Source of the DNA: AP-15 sp963790875
GTDB taxonomy: Bacteria > Pseudomonadota > Alphaproteobacteria > ATCC43930 > CGMCC-115725
Length of the DNA: 64,000 nucleotides
Assembly: GCA_963790875.1 (NCBI GenBank)
Contig: CAWBQT010000003.1
Coordinates: 434,001 to 498,000 of the forward strand
Direction: 5' to 3'
A model generated the notes under the pieces. It did no database searches. It was not told the DNA's origin and was given only the letters and a program-made list of their open reading frames with translations. Position numbers and translations under genes: made by a program. Shown in pieces: positions 27,014-34,505 of the stretch. The first letter of the stretch is position 1, and every line of letters begins with the position of its first letter.

Positions 27014-27841
27014 GTGTTAGCGATATCGACAATCCGCGCAGCCGCGCTTGGTATAGCGGGTTTCATTGCGCTAGGGATCGTATCCGCGTTTATCAGCGCA
27101 AATGTTCGTCGACTGGCGGCAGCCAAAGGCTGGGACGAGTATCTTCTCCGAGTGTGGAATTCCTTTCCATCGTGGGCGCGTAGAATGGCGACCGGATGGG
27201 CTCCGTTACGGCAATTGTGGTGGCTTTGGCTTTTTCTTGGACTAAGTAGTGGTTTAGGAATTTCTCTTACGATCATCGGTCAGCCTTCGCATCTGACGAG
27301 TCAAGGCACTACTGTGTTGCCATCGGCCCCGTCGCAACGGCAGACGGTGCTAGCCGGTATGCCCAGCATAGCGGTAGGAGGCCCCGTCAATTCAGATTTT
27401 GACCAAGAACGCCCCTTGGGATTCGCATGGGGTGATCCAGAAACGTACTTCCAGCCAGGAGGCTGGGGTCCTGGGCACACATTATTGATTTATGCCTTCA
27501 ATCTGACTGGCAAGAATTTTGGGGTGGGTGAAGTCAGAATAGATAGCGCATTTTTAGTATCGAGAATTGATGGCACTCGATTGCCCATGAAAATCTATGC
27601 AATTCCTGATGGTTGGATTGATCTCAAAGAGGCAGGTCCGGTCCCTGCAGGAGCAATCGTCGGATTGCAGGCCAGATTTGGGCTTTCTGAGGCAGACTTT
27701 CTGAAAACATGGAGAGCTTGCTTCATTGATATCAAAGCAGGCGATCAGCAAATAACGTATGAATTAACCGAAGAGAGGATTCGTGCGTGGATTGAGAGGA
27801 ACCATCCTGAATTATCTCCACACGTCACGCGCCGTAAATGA
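27014..27841 (+). CDS. IS1595 passenger gene A: unknown membrane protein
   Basis: A 275-residue protein from the GTG at 27014 (AGGAACGGGGA upstream). Two hydrophobic segments lie near the N-terminus (IRAAALGIAGFIALGIVSAF and LRQLWWLWLFLGLSSGLGIS), separated by a basic, Trp-containing stretch (WARRMATGWAPLRQ). The remaining 190 residues form a soluble, beta-rich domain with DQERPLGFAWGDPETYFQPG and HTLLIYAFNLTGKNFGVGEV, which could be outside the membrane. No family is recognisable. Base composition is far more AT-rich than the host genes, showing foreign origin. It points toward passenger gene B. Confidence 0.7.
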   Translation: MLAISTIRAAALGIAGFIALGIVSAFISANVRRLAAAKGWDEYLLRVWNSFPSWARRMATGWAPLRQLWWLWLFLGLSSGLGISLTIIGQPSHLTSQGTTVLPSAPSQRQTVLAGMPSIAVGGPVNSDFDQERPLGFAWGDPETYFQPGGWGPGHTLLIYAFNLTGKNFGVGEVRIDSAFLVSRIDGTRLPMKIYAIPDGWIDLKEAGPVPAGAIVGLQARFGLSEADFLKTWRACFIDIKAGDQQITYELTEERIRAWIERNHPELSPHVTRRK

Positions 27842-28030
27842 AGGGTGATTTCTATAATGCGCTTTAGTATATGGATTGCGCCTGTGGCGGACCACTTGTC
27901 ATTCTGGTGCGTTCCTAATTGGCCCAGTTATCAAAACTCGATCAGCATTTCGGTGAATTGAGGAAAGAATGATCCAATATCTCGTAGTTGTAGCTTTCAT
28001 CGTGCTGATATCTTGCTCCAATTCAGCCAA

Positions 28031-28672
28031 TTACTTTACGCCAATGAGAATGTTTATCCATCCTTCACCGCTAATTGGATCAGGATCAACTGTGGCAGAA
28101 ATACCATCTGCATTCAACAGTGATACCAGCTTATCTCTAACTCCTGCGGTCCTACCGGATGCCCATACTTCGACTCCTATTATTAGCCGCGGAACCATCT
28201 TATCAAGATTTGTTTCCGTTCCAAGAACGGTGAAATGCGCGCGAGATAATGTCGTTGACAACTGCGCCGCGAGTGGTCGGCCATCGGGATCGGCAGCGTA
28301 TGTGAAGAATTTCACGTGGATACCAGCGCTGTATGGTTGCAATGACCTAACTATCAAGGCTTGCTGTGCGACGTCCAATGCTCGTGGCGCGAGTTTTGTC
28401 TCAAGAGCGGCGATTTTACTACGCTGTAGCGATGCGATCTGTTCTTCCGATGCAAACAGCCCAATGCTAAAAAGCGCCTCAAAAAATATTCCGACAAGTA
28501 CATACCAGAAGGCTACATATTTTACTTCATGCGGAAATCTATCTGCTTCGTATATAATCCCAATTCCCAACAGCACCCCTGCTGCAATTTCTAATTGTAG
28601 AAAATATGGATTTATCGCGGAAAGAAATGGTTCGGATATCAGGAATTCAATCGGCGGGAAAATTTGTGGCAT
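28031..28672 (-). CDS. IS1595 passenger gene B: unknown membrane protein with coiled-coil
   Basis: A 213-residue protein read from the same strand as the transposase. Hydrophobic helices occupy residues about 20-45 (LQLEIAAGVLLGIGIIYEAD) and 50-75 (YVAFWYVLVGIFFEALFSIG). A coiled-coil-like stretch follows (EEQIASLQRSKIAALETKLA), then a soluble alpha/beta domain of about 120 residues (RSLQPYSAGIHVKFFTYAAD; TVDPDPISGEGWINILIGVK). This arrangement, two helices, a short coiled coil and a periplasmic-style domain, looks like a sensor or scaffold, but I cannot name it. AT-rich; weak ribosome site. It lies 85 bp beyond the 50-residue ORF. Confidence 0.7.
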   Translation of the reverse strand: MPQIFPPIEFLISEPFLSAINPYFLQLEIAAGVLLGIGIIYEADRFPHEVKYVAFWYVLVGIFFEALFSIGLFASEEQIASLQRSKIAALETKLAPRALDVAQQALIVRSLQPYSAGIHVKFFTYAADPDGRPLAAQLSTTLSRAHFTVLGTETNLDKMVPRLIIGVEVWASGRTAGVRDKLVSLLNADGISATVDPDPISGEGWINILIGVK

Positions 28673-28757
28673 TTCACTATTATTAATCGGGACAGGACTT
28701 ATGCTAGTCGTATCTATAGCGAAGCGGAAGGAAATAAATCAGCGATATAAAAGGGAA

Positions 28758-28910
28758 TTAGAGATTTTGCGGAGGAATAGCTTTCCGTGAACGAGATGCC
28801 GCTTTCTTCCGCTTCTTCGCAGCTTTTGATTTTGGCTTGGGGTGGTATGCGAGAACTTTTCGCGCAATCGCATCTAGTTCCGGCGGAGGTTTTGGAGGAT
28901 CGGTACTCAT
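28758..28910 (-). CDS. 50-aa lysine-rich protein coupled to the IS1595 transposase
   Basis: The ATG at 28910 overlaps the transposase stop as ATGA, so the frame is translationally coupled. The product opens MSTDPPKPPPELDAIARKVL, followed by AYHPKPKSKAAKKRKKAASR, giving a short acidic/proline head, one helix and a strongly basic Lys/Arg tail. It resembles a DNA-binding tail peptide. Its place directly after the transposase, inside the element, suggests an accessory role in transposition; this is inference. Confidence 0.65.
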   Translation of the reverse strand: MSTDPPKPPPELDAIARKVLAYHPKPKSKAAKKRKKAASRSRKAIPPQNL

Positions 28911-29833
28911 TTAATCAAATCCTTATACGTCAGCCGCTTGCCGGCTGTGCCTTCGACGAAGCTATCCAGCCGTTGCGTTGTATGCCGTGCCACATTGCCC
29001 TCGTTGAGCCGGAAAGTGAACTCGTCAACATATCGCCCAAGGTGCTTTTCGCTGACATGATGGAAAGTGCCGTAGATGCCGCGCTTCAGGACGGCCCAGA
29101 CTGCCTCGATATCGTTGACCGTGACGCCATCATCGCGGACATATTCGCCAGCCCGATGATCGACGGTTTCGTGCTGATAACCGAGATGCCGCAAGCCCAT
29201 GTATCCCCGCCATTCGTCCGTGTGGATCGTCGAGCCGGGTTCGACGCGATCGAGGATTGCGAATTCAAGCGTAGCGGCATCGGTCCGATCAACGGGAACC
29301 GCCTTTGTCCGCCCGCCGCGCTCGCGCAGACCCAGGACGATGGCCTTGTCCTTACCACCGCGACCGGTGATTTTCCGGTCACGAACATGCTTGTGCATGT
29401 TCTTCGCTTCCCCGCCGATATAGGTTTCGTCGATCTCAACGACACCCTGCAATTTAGGAAGATCGTCACCGCAAGCCTCGCGAAGCCGGCCGAGAACGAA
29501 CCATGCCGTCTTCTGGGTAACGCCGATCTCCTTGGCGAGTTGCATCGACGAGATGCCCTTACGCGCGGTCACAACGAGGTACATCGCATAGAGCCACTTG
29601 TGCAGCGGAACATGCGACCGCTCGAAGATCGTCCCCGTGCGAACCGTGAAATCCTCCTTGCACTGATTGCAGCGGTAAAAACCGCCCTTGCGAACGGTGA
29701 TCCGCTCGCCCAGCCCACAGACCGGGCAGCGGGGACCGTCCGGCCAAAGAAGGGTTTCGAGGTAAGCTCTTGCGCTTTCCTGGTCGGGAAACATCTCGAA
29801 AAGCTGGAAGGTAGAAATGGTACTTTTGGACAT
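28907..29833 (-). CDS. IS1595 family transposase
   Basis: A 308-residue transposase. An N-terminal zinc ribbon (CPVCG and CNQCKEDFTVRTGTIFE) is followed by a helix-turn-helix region (GISSMQLAKEIGVTQKTAWF). The catalytic core has VVEIDETYIGG, HTDEWRGY and NDIEAVWAVLKRGIYGTFHH, matching the DDE-type ISXO2-like domain. The start at 29833 (MSKSTISTFQLFEMF) is preferred to an upstream alternative because the extra residues lack family character. The frame is intact, and both element ends are present. Confidence 0.92.
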   Translation of the reverse strand: MSKSTISTFQLFEMFPDQESARAYLETLLWPDGPRCPVCGLGERITVRKGGFYRCNQCKEDFTVRTGTIFERSHVPLHKWLYAMYLVVTARKGISSMQLAKEIGVTQKTAWFVLGRLREACGDDLPKLQGVVEIDETYIGGEAKNMHKHVRDRKITGRGGKDKAIVLGLRERGGRTKAVPVDRTDAATLEFAILDRVEPGSTIHTDEWRGYMGLRHLGYQHETVDHRAGEYVRDDGVTVNDIEAVWAVLKRGIYGTFHHVSEKHLGRYVDEFTFRLNEGNVARHTTQRLDSFVEGTAGKRLTYKDLIK

Positions 29834-29875
29834 CGCCAAACCCCTGTTGCGTGTGAAAAATATAGGGATTTTTGG

Positions 29876-29900
29876 CGAGGGAGTCAACTATATAATTCCC
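29876..29900 (-). repeat. Right terminal inverted repeat of the IS1595 element
   Basis: Ends GTCAACTATATAATTCCC; pairs with 26937-26961 with two mismatches. Confidence 0.88.
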
Positions 29901-29908
29901 CAAGTTTG
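29901..29908. repeat. 8-bp target site duplication, right copy
   Basis: CAAGTTTG, identical to 26929-26936. Confidence 0.85.
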
Positions 29909-29966
29909 CGCTTGCTTATCAGGATAATAATTGCTATGATGTGTATGGCTGGCGATAGCGTCGGTC

Positions 29967-30060
29967 ATCGAGGCGCGGTTGCGGTTTCCCGTTCGTTTCC
30001 CGTTCGCAGAATTTCCGTTCCCGATAGACCGCAACGCGGTTCCCGTTGCGCGGCCTCGAT
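29967..30060. repeat. Structured palindromic element with TTCCCGTT repeats
   Basis: ATCGAGGCGCGGTTGCGG (29967-29984) is partly complemented by CCGCAACGCGG (30029-30039) and by CGCGGCCTCGAT (30049-30060), so nested arms close around a loop carrying several copies of TTCCCGTT or TTCCCG. It lies in the 520-bp gene-free stretch between the IS1595 element and the next gene. It may be an attachment-like site, a small structured RNA or a protein-binding array. The same motif clusters again at 63437-63595. Confidence 0.45.
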
Positions 30061-30300
30061 CTGCCAATAATTGTTAATATAATCAATTCGTTACGAGGCA
30101 TTGCCGCGGTGATTTTCCGGTATTTTTCCGGTTGTTGCGGGAATAGGGGATGGTATCTGTGCAGTCGCGCGACAGGCGACGGCGACCAGATGAGACGGAT
30201 TGGATGGTTTCGAGCCAGCCCGGGCGCGGCATCCGAAAGCGGACCACCGTTGCAGATCCTGCCAAGGCGCGCGCTACGCAGCCATGCAGTGCGGCCGGTG

Positions 30301-30323
30301 AATTTTGCGCCGGAAAGTAGCTA
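30301..30323 (-). repeat. Solitary ISNCY terminal repeat
   Basis: AATTTTGCGCCGGAAAGTAG followed by CTA matches the ISNCY right end (26610-26632) at 22 of 23 bases in the same orientation. The sequence just inside it differs from the IS interior, so only the end has survived. It may mark a deleted second copy or the far end of a larger transposable segment. Confidence 0.75.
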
Positions 30324-30368
30324 GGTTCGCCGAACCCGTGCCTCGGCGTCGGGCGACTGCCTCCTCCG

Positions 30369-30394
30369 ATACCCTCCCCCGCGAGCGGGGAAGG
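30369..30394. repeat. REP-like hairpin downstream of the NTF2-like gene
   Basis: ACCCTCCCCCGC and GCGGGGAAGGGT pair with one mismatch. It lies 27 bp past the stop of the gene at 30421 (leftward), where it could help end transcription, but there is no T tract, so it is better described as an intergenic repeat. Confidence 0.45.
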
Positions 30395-30420
30395 GTTGAG
30401 GTGAAGGAAGGGGCCGCGGC

Positions 30421-30780
30421 TCAGGCCGGCATCTGATCGATGAAGTCGGTCACTGTCGCGAGCCGCGCCCCGGCGGCGGTCGCGAAGTCGGTGCCCTTGG
30501 CGACGATGGGGCCGCCCGCCGCCGTCAACTCCCAGCCGAAGCGGACGCGGTCGTGGTGGCCGTCGACGGCGCCGGCGCGGCGGAAGCGATGGCCCGGAAA
30601 GCGCTCCTGCACCGCTTGCACCATACCGTCGATCGCGGCATGCCCTTCGCTCGCCATCAGCGGGTCGACATAGCTCGCCCCCTCGCTGAAGGTGCCGGCG
30701 ATCAGCCGGCGCCGTCGTTCGCCATCGGTCTCGTTCCACAACGCGATGTAGCGCTCGACCAGTTCGTTGAACTCGCTCAT
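30421..30780 (-). CDS. NTF2-like/SnoaL family protein
   Basis: A 119-residue cone-shaped-fold protein. The opening (NELVERYIALWNETDGERRR), the FSEGASYVDPLMASEGHAAI block and the strand pattern FRRAGAVDGHHDRVRFGWEL match small SnoaL/NTF2-like proteins that isomerise, hydrate or simply bind small polar organics. A GAGGAGAAAG site lies upstream of the ATG. It is divergent from the XRE regulator gene, with a perfect palindrome between them, so it is probably the regulated gene. Such neighbours often serve oxidative stress or ketone metabolism, but no specific function can be claimed. Confidence 0.85.
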   Translation of the reverse strand: MSEFNELVERYIALWNETDGERRRRLIAGTFSEGASYVDPLMASEGHAAIDGMVQAVQERFPGHRFRRAGAVDGHHDRVRFGWELTAAGGPIVAKGTDFATAAGARLATVTDFIDQMPA

Positions 30781-30851
30781 GTCTTTCTCCTCTCGAAAGC
30801 CGCACCGAGGCGGCGCGCCGGAGAGTCTCGGCGATGGCGATAGGCCGGTCG

Positions 30852-30868
30852 ATTACCTCGCAGGTAAT
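30852..30868. promoter_or_regulatory. Perfect palindromic operator candidate ATTACCT-CGC-AGGTAAT
   Basis: Perfect 7-bp arms with a 3-base spacer, placed 36 bp before the XRE regulator start and about 70 bp before the divergent NTF2-like gene. ATTACCT/AGGTAAT dyads fit the kind of site I expect for MmyB-type XRE regulators facing their targets. Binding is inferred. Confidence 0.6.
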
Positions 30869-30903
30869 TGGTCGCGGCGGTGCCGGCAGGGTATCGTCGG
30901 CGC

Positions 30904-31754
30904 ATGGCACGGCAGCCTCTCGGCATCGGCGAGCATCTGCGCGAATGGCGCCGGCGCCGCCGGCTGAGCCAGCTCGATCTCGCCCTCGATGCCGAGATCT
31001 CGGCCCGGCATCTGTCGTTTCTCGAGACCGGCCGGGCGCGGCCGAGCCGCGACATGGTCCTGCATCTTGCCGAGCGGCTCGACATCCCGCTGCGCGAGCG
31101 CAACGTGCTGCTGACCGCGGCCGGCTTTGCGCCAGTCTTCGGCGAGCGGCCGCTCGCCGACCCGGCGCTCGCCGCGGCCCGCGCCGCGATCGATCTGGTG
31201 CCGGCCGCGCATGAACCCTATCCGGCCGCCGCGGTCGACCGGCATTGGAACCTGGTCTCGGCCAATCTTGCAGTCCAGCTGATCCTGGGCGGGGTTGGGC
31301 GCGAACTGCTGCGGCCGCCGGTCAATGTGCTGCGCCTGGCACTGCATCCCGATGGCCTGGCGCCGCGCATCGTCAATCTCTCCGAATGGCGCACGCATCT
31401 CCTGGCGCGGCTCCGCCGGCAGATCGAGCTAACCGCCGATCGGGAACTGATCGACCTCTTGCGCGAGTTCGAACGATACCCGACGCCGCGCGGCGGCAGC
31501 CGCCATGCTGCCGACGCCAGGGCCGGCGCCGAGGTCGTGCTGCCGCTGCAGCTCGAGACCGCGCACGGCGTCCTCTCGCTGTTCGGTTCGGCACGATCAC
31601 GACATTCGGCACGCCGGTCGACGTAACGGTCGCCGAATTGGCACTCGAATGCTTCTACCCCGCCGATCCGGCGACCGCCGAGATCCTGCGCCGCGCCGCC
31701 GCCGGCCGGCGCGAGGCGCCGGCCCGATCCGCCGCGCCGTCCTTCGCAGACTGA
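30904..31754 (+). pseudogene. XRE family regulator with MmyB-like ligand domain, frame-broken near the end
   Basis: The N-terminal helix-turn-helix reads HLREWRRRRRLSQLDLAL and EISARHLSFLETGRARPSR, followed by the MmyB-like PAS-type domain (PYPAAAVDRHWNLVSANLAV; HPDGLAPRIVNLSEWRTHLL). At about 31583-31592 the frame shifts by one base: GVLSLFG continues in another frame as TITTFGTPVDVTVAELALEC and FYPADPATAEILR, the expected C-terminus, ending at 31754. Without a correction the protein stops at 31626 after junk. A single missing base in the assembly would restore it. It should regulate the divergent NTF2-like gene through the palindrome at 30852. Confidence 0.8.
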
Positions 31755-31770
31755 GGAACCGCTGTGCGGG

Positions 31771-32769
31771 CTAGACGGGCGCCGGCGCCGCCTCGCGCTT
31801 CGCCGCGCGGCGCAGCGCCTGCGGCGGCTGGCCAAAGGCGCGGATGAAGGCGCGGCGCATGCGCTCGGGGTCGACAAAGCCGGTGCGCTCGGCGACCCGC
31901 TCGATCGGCTCGGCGCCGCTCTCGATCCGCGCGCGCGAGGCTTCGAGACGCAGCCGCTCGATCGCCTTCGCCGGCGTCATGCCGATCTCGGCGGCGAAGG
32001 CGCGCGCGAAATGGCGCGGGCTCATCGCCGCGCGGCCGGCCAGCCGCTCGACGGACAGCCGTTCGTCGAGCCGCTCGCGGGCCCAGGCGAGAAGCGGCGA
32101 GAACCGGCTGCCGGGCCGGTCCGCCTCGAGCAGCGCCGAGAACTGCGATTGCCCGCCGGGCCGGCGATGATAGACAACAAGCTGCTGCGCGGCGCGCTTG
32201 GCGGCGGCCTCGCCGAGATCCTCGGCGACGAGCGCCAGCGCCAGATCGATCCCGGCCGTGATGCCGGCCGAGGTCCAGAGGGCGCCGTCGCGGATGAAGA
32301 TGCGGTCGGGGTCGACCCGGATCTGCGGATAGGCGCGCGCGAACTCCGCGGCGCGGCGCCAATGCGTCGTCGCCCGCCGGCCGTCGAGCAAACCCGCCGC
32401 GGCGAGGATGAAGGCGCCGGTGCAGACGCTCGCGACCCGCCGTGCCCGGCCGGCCGCGGCGCGGACATAGGCCAAGGTCGCGGCGCAGCGCGCGGCGTCG
32501 CGCGCCCCCCGGCCGCCGGCGACGATCAGCGTGTCAAGCGGTGCCTCGATCAAGGGTTCGGCGAGCATCGCCGCCCCCGACGAGCTGATGGCCGGTCCGG
32601 CGGCCCGGGCGATCACCCGCAGCCGGTAGGCCGGCGGCGCCGTCTCGCGCGCCGCGGCCTCGAAGGCAGCGACCGGACCCGCGGCGTCGAGCAGCTGGAA
32701 GTCCGGAAAGATCAAGAAGGCAACGTCGCGGGGCGTCGGGCTTGGCGCTAAAGGAGGGAAATAGGTCAT
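31771..32769 (-). CDS. GlxA family AraC-type transcriptional regulator
   Basis: A 332-residue regulator with an N-terminal DJ-1/PfpI-like sensor (VAFLIFPDFQLLDAAGPVAA; VASVCTGAFILAAAGLLDGR with the nucleophile-elbow Cys) and a C-terminal AraC domain (ERLAGRAAMSPRHFARAF for the first helix-turn-helix, GFVDPERMRRAFIRAFGQPP for the second). GlxA-type regulators usually control amine or amino-acid derivative catabolism. It is divergent from a stand-alone DJ-1/PfpI protein of the same fold (32828), which is the likely target. Confidence 0.9.
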   Translation of the reverse strand: MTYFPPLAPSPTPRDVAFLIFPDFQLLDAAGPVAAFEAAARETAPPAYRLRVIARAAGPAISSSGAAMLAEPLIEAPLDTLIVAGGRGARDAARCAATLAYVRAAAGRARRVASVCTGAFILAAAGLLDGRRATTHWRRAAEFARAYPQIRVDPDRIFIRDGALWTSAGITAGIDLALALVAEDLGEAAAKRAAQQLVVYHRRPGGQSQFSALLEADRPGSRFSPLLAWARERLDERLSVERLAGRAAMSPRHFARAFAAEIGMTPAKAIERLRLEASRARIESGAEPIERVAERTGFVDPERMRRAFIRAFGQPPQALRRAAKREAAPAPV

Positions 32770-32827
32770 TTCGGACGGGAAACTATCCGGCTATGGTCGC
32801 GCCGTCAACGAGCCAGGGAGTCTCCCC

Positions 32828-33522
32828 ATGAGCAATCGAGAGCCGGTCATCGTCTTTGCGCTGTTTCCTGGCGTGACGCAGCTCGATTTCACCGGGCCGC
32901 ATCAGGTGTTCTCGTCGCTGCCCGGCGCCAGCGTGATCCTGGCGAGTGTCGAGGGCGGCGCCCTCGAGGCCGGCGGGATGACCTTCGCCGGCCTGCTCCG
33001 GCTCGCCGAGATCGGCGGATGCGACGTGTTGTGCGTGCCGGGCGGCCGGGGCGTCACCGACAACGCGATCGGCGACGCGGCCTTTCTCGGCGAATTGCGC
33101 CGGCTGGCCGCGACCGCCCGATACGTCACCTCAGTCTGCACCGGCTCGCTGGCGCTCGGCGCCGCCGGGCTGTTGCGCGGCAAGCGCGCCGCCTGCCACT
33201 GGGCGTGGCGCGACCTCCTCGTGCCGTTCGGCGCGATCCCCGATCCGGGCGGGTCGTGCGCGACGGCAATGTCATCACCGGCGGCGGGGTGACCGCTGGG
33301 ATCGACTTCGCGCTCAGCGTTGTCGCCGAACTCGCGGATCCGGCAACGGCCCAGGCGATCCAGCTGCAGATCGAATACGCGCCTGCGCCGCCCTTCAACG
33401 CCGGCCTGCCGGAAACCGCACCCGCCGCGGTCCTGACGCAGGTGCGCGAGAGCCTATTGGCGCTGGCGGTACAACGGCGCCGCGCCGTCGAAAGCGCGGC
33501 CTCCCGACTTGCCGCAAGCTGA
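32828..33522 (+). pseudogene. DJ-1/PfpI family protein (isonitrile hydratase-like), frame-broken
   Basis: The first 140 residues read FALFPGVTQLDFTGPHQVFS, then VPGGRGVTDNAIGD and YVTSVCTGSLALGAAGLLRG, with the family Cys in the nucleophile elbow. Isonitrile hydratase (InhA) belongs to this group. At about 33247-33252 the frame moves by one base, and the expected continuation RVVRDGNVITGGGVTAGIDF and ALSVVAELADP follows, to a stop at 33520-33522. The locus is 695 bp, one short of a multiple of three. Its divergent neighbour is a GlxA regulator. A one-base assembly omission would restore a normal 231-residue protein. Confidence 0.8.
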
Positions 33523-33606
33523 CCAGCCTCGACCCGCGTGATCCCGGTCCCTATCATGCACGGGCCGAAACGCGGGCGCGAAGCCGGCGCTGGGGAGGAC
33601 TAGGCA

Positions 33607-34465
33607 ATGCCCGAGCAGCAGACGCTGAAGACGCTGCCCTTCGCGCAGCCGACGCATTGCCGCCGCTATGAAGGGAGGGTGGCGATCGTTACCGGCGCGG
33701 CACAGGGCCTCGGTCTCGTCATCGCCCAGCGCCTTGCCGAGGAGGGAGCGGCGGTCGTCGCCTGCGACATCCAGGAGGAGCGCCTCAAGCGCGCCGCGCG
33801 CGAACTGCAGGAGGGCACCAACCAGCGCATCCTGCCGCTCGCCGGTGACCTCAGCGAGGTCGGCGTCGCAGAAACCATCGTCCGCCGCGCGCTCGACGAG
33901 TTCGGTCGGATCGACACGCTCGTCAACAACGCGGCGGCGCTGATCCGCCGGCGGCTCATCGATTTTACCGAGGAACTGATGCAGCAGGCGGTGCGGTGGA
34001 ACGTCTGGAACACGTTGCGCTGCTGCAAGGCGGTGCTGCCGCCGATGATCGAGCGGCAATACGGGCGCATCGTCAATATCGGCGGCGAAGCGTGGCGCAC
34101 CGGGGCACCCTACCACACGCTGCTCGCCGGCATCGGCAAGGGCTCGATGGTCGGTCTGACGGCGACACTCGCCGGCGAGGTCGTGCGCCACGGCATCACC
34201 GTCAACTGCGTCTCGCCCGGCGGCATCGAGATCGAGGCGGACGGTTGCGCGCGAGCCGGCGCCGCCCGGCTTTCGCGAAGCGGGCTGGACCGATCCCGAA
34301 TTTTTCGCGGAAATGGCGCGGATTGCGACCGGGCGCAGCGTCGGCATCGGCCGCCTCGCGCATCCGACCGAGGTCGCCGCCGCGGTCGCCTTTTTCGGCG
34401 CGCCGGAAGCGTCTTTCGTCACCGGCCAGCATCTCGGCGCGAGCGGCGGCATAGCGATGCTTTAG
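33607..34465 (+). pseudogene. SDR family oxidoreductase, frame-broken
   Basis: The N-terminal Rossmann part is classical: VAIVTGAAQGLGLVIAQRLA, NNAAALIRRRLI, and NIGGEAWRTGAPYHTLLAGI with a Tyr but followed by a Gly-Lys pair (GIGKGSM) instead of a clean YxxxK. Around 34241-34256 the frame changes by one base; the remainder (EPAPPGFREAGWTDPEFFAE; RLAHPTEVAAAVAFFGAPEA; FVTGQHLGASGGIAML) is the normal C-terminus, ending at 34465. It begins the operon with the ring-hydroxylating dioxygenase (40-bp gap) and would be the cis-diol dehydrogenase of that pathway, an inference from context. Confidence 0.8.
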
Positions 34466-34505
34466 TGGGAACCACCCGAAGAAGACTGTTGGAGGGAGGA
34501 CAGCG

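Larger units (their letters stand above)
26937..29900 (-). mobile_element. IS1595-family element with passenger genes (2964 bp)
   Basis: The ends are 25-bp inverted repeats (26937-26961 and 29876-29900) beginning GGG and identical except at two positions, with matching 8-bp target duplications outside. Inside, the transposase and a coupled 50-residue ORF occupy the right third. The left two thirds carry two AT-rich genes for unknown membrane proteins, facing each other. Simple IS1595 elements are about 1 kb; passenger-bearing members of the family are known, but I do not recognise these cargo genes. Intact ends, duplication and transposase indicate a recent insertion. Confidence 0.88.

Noticed and set aside
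28787..30070. Long forward open frame opposite the IS1595 transposase
   Set aside because: It is the antisense of a clear transposase; the product has no family character.
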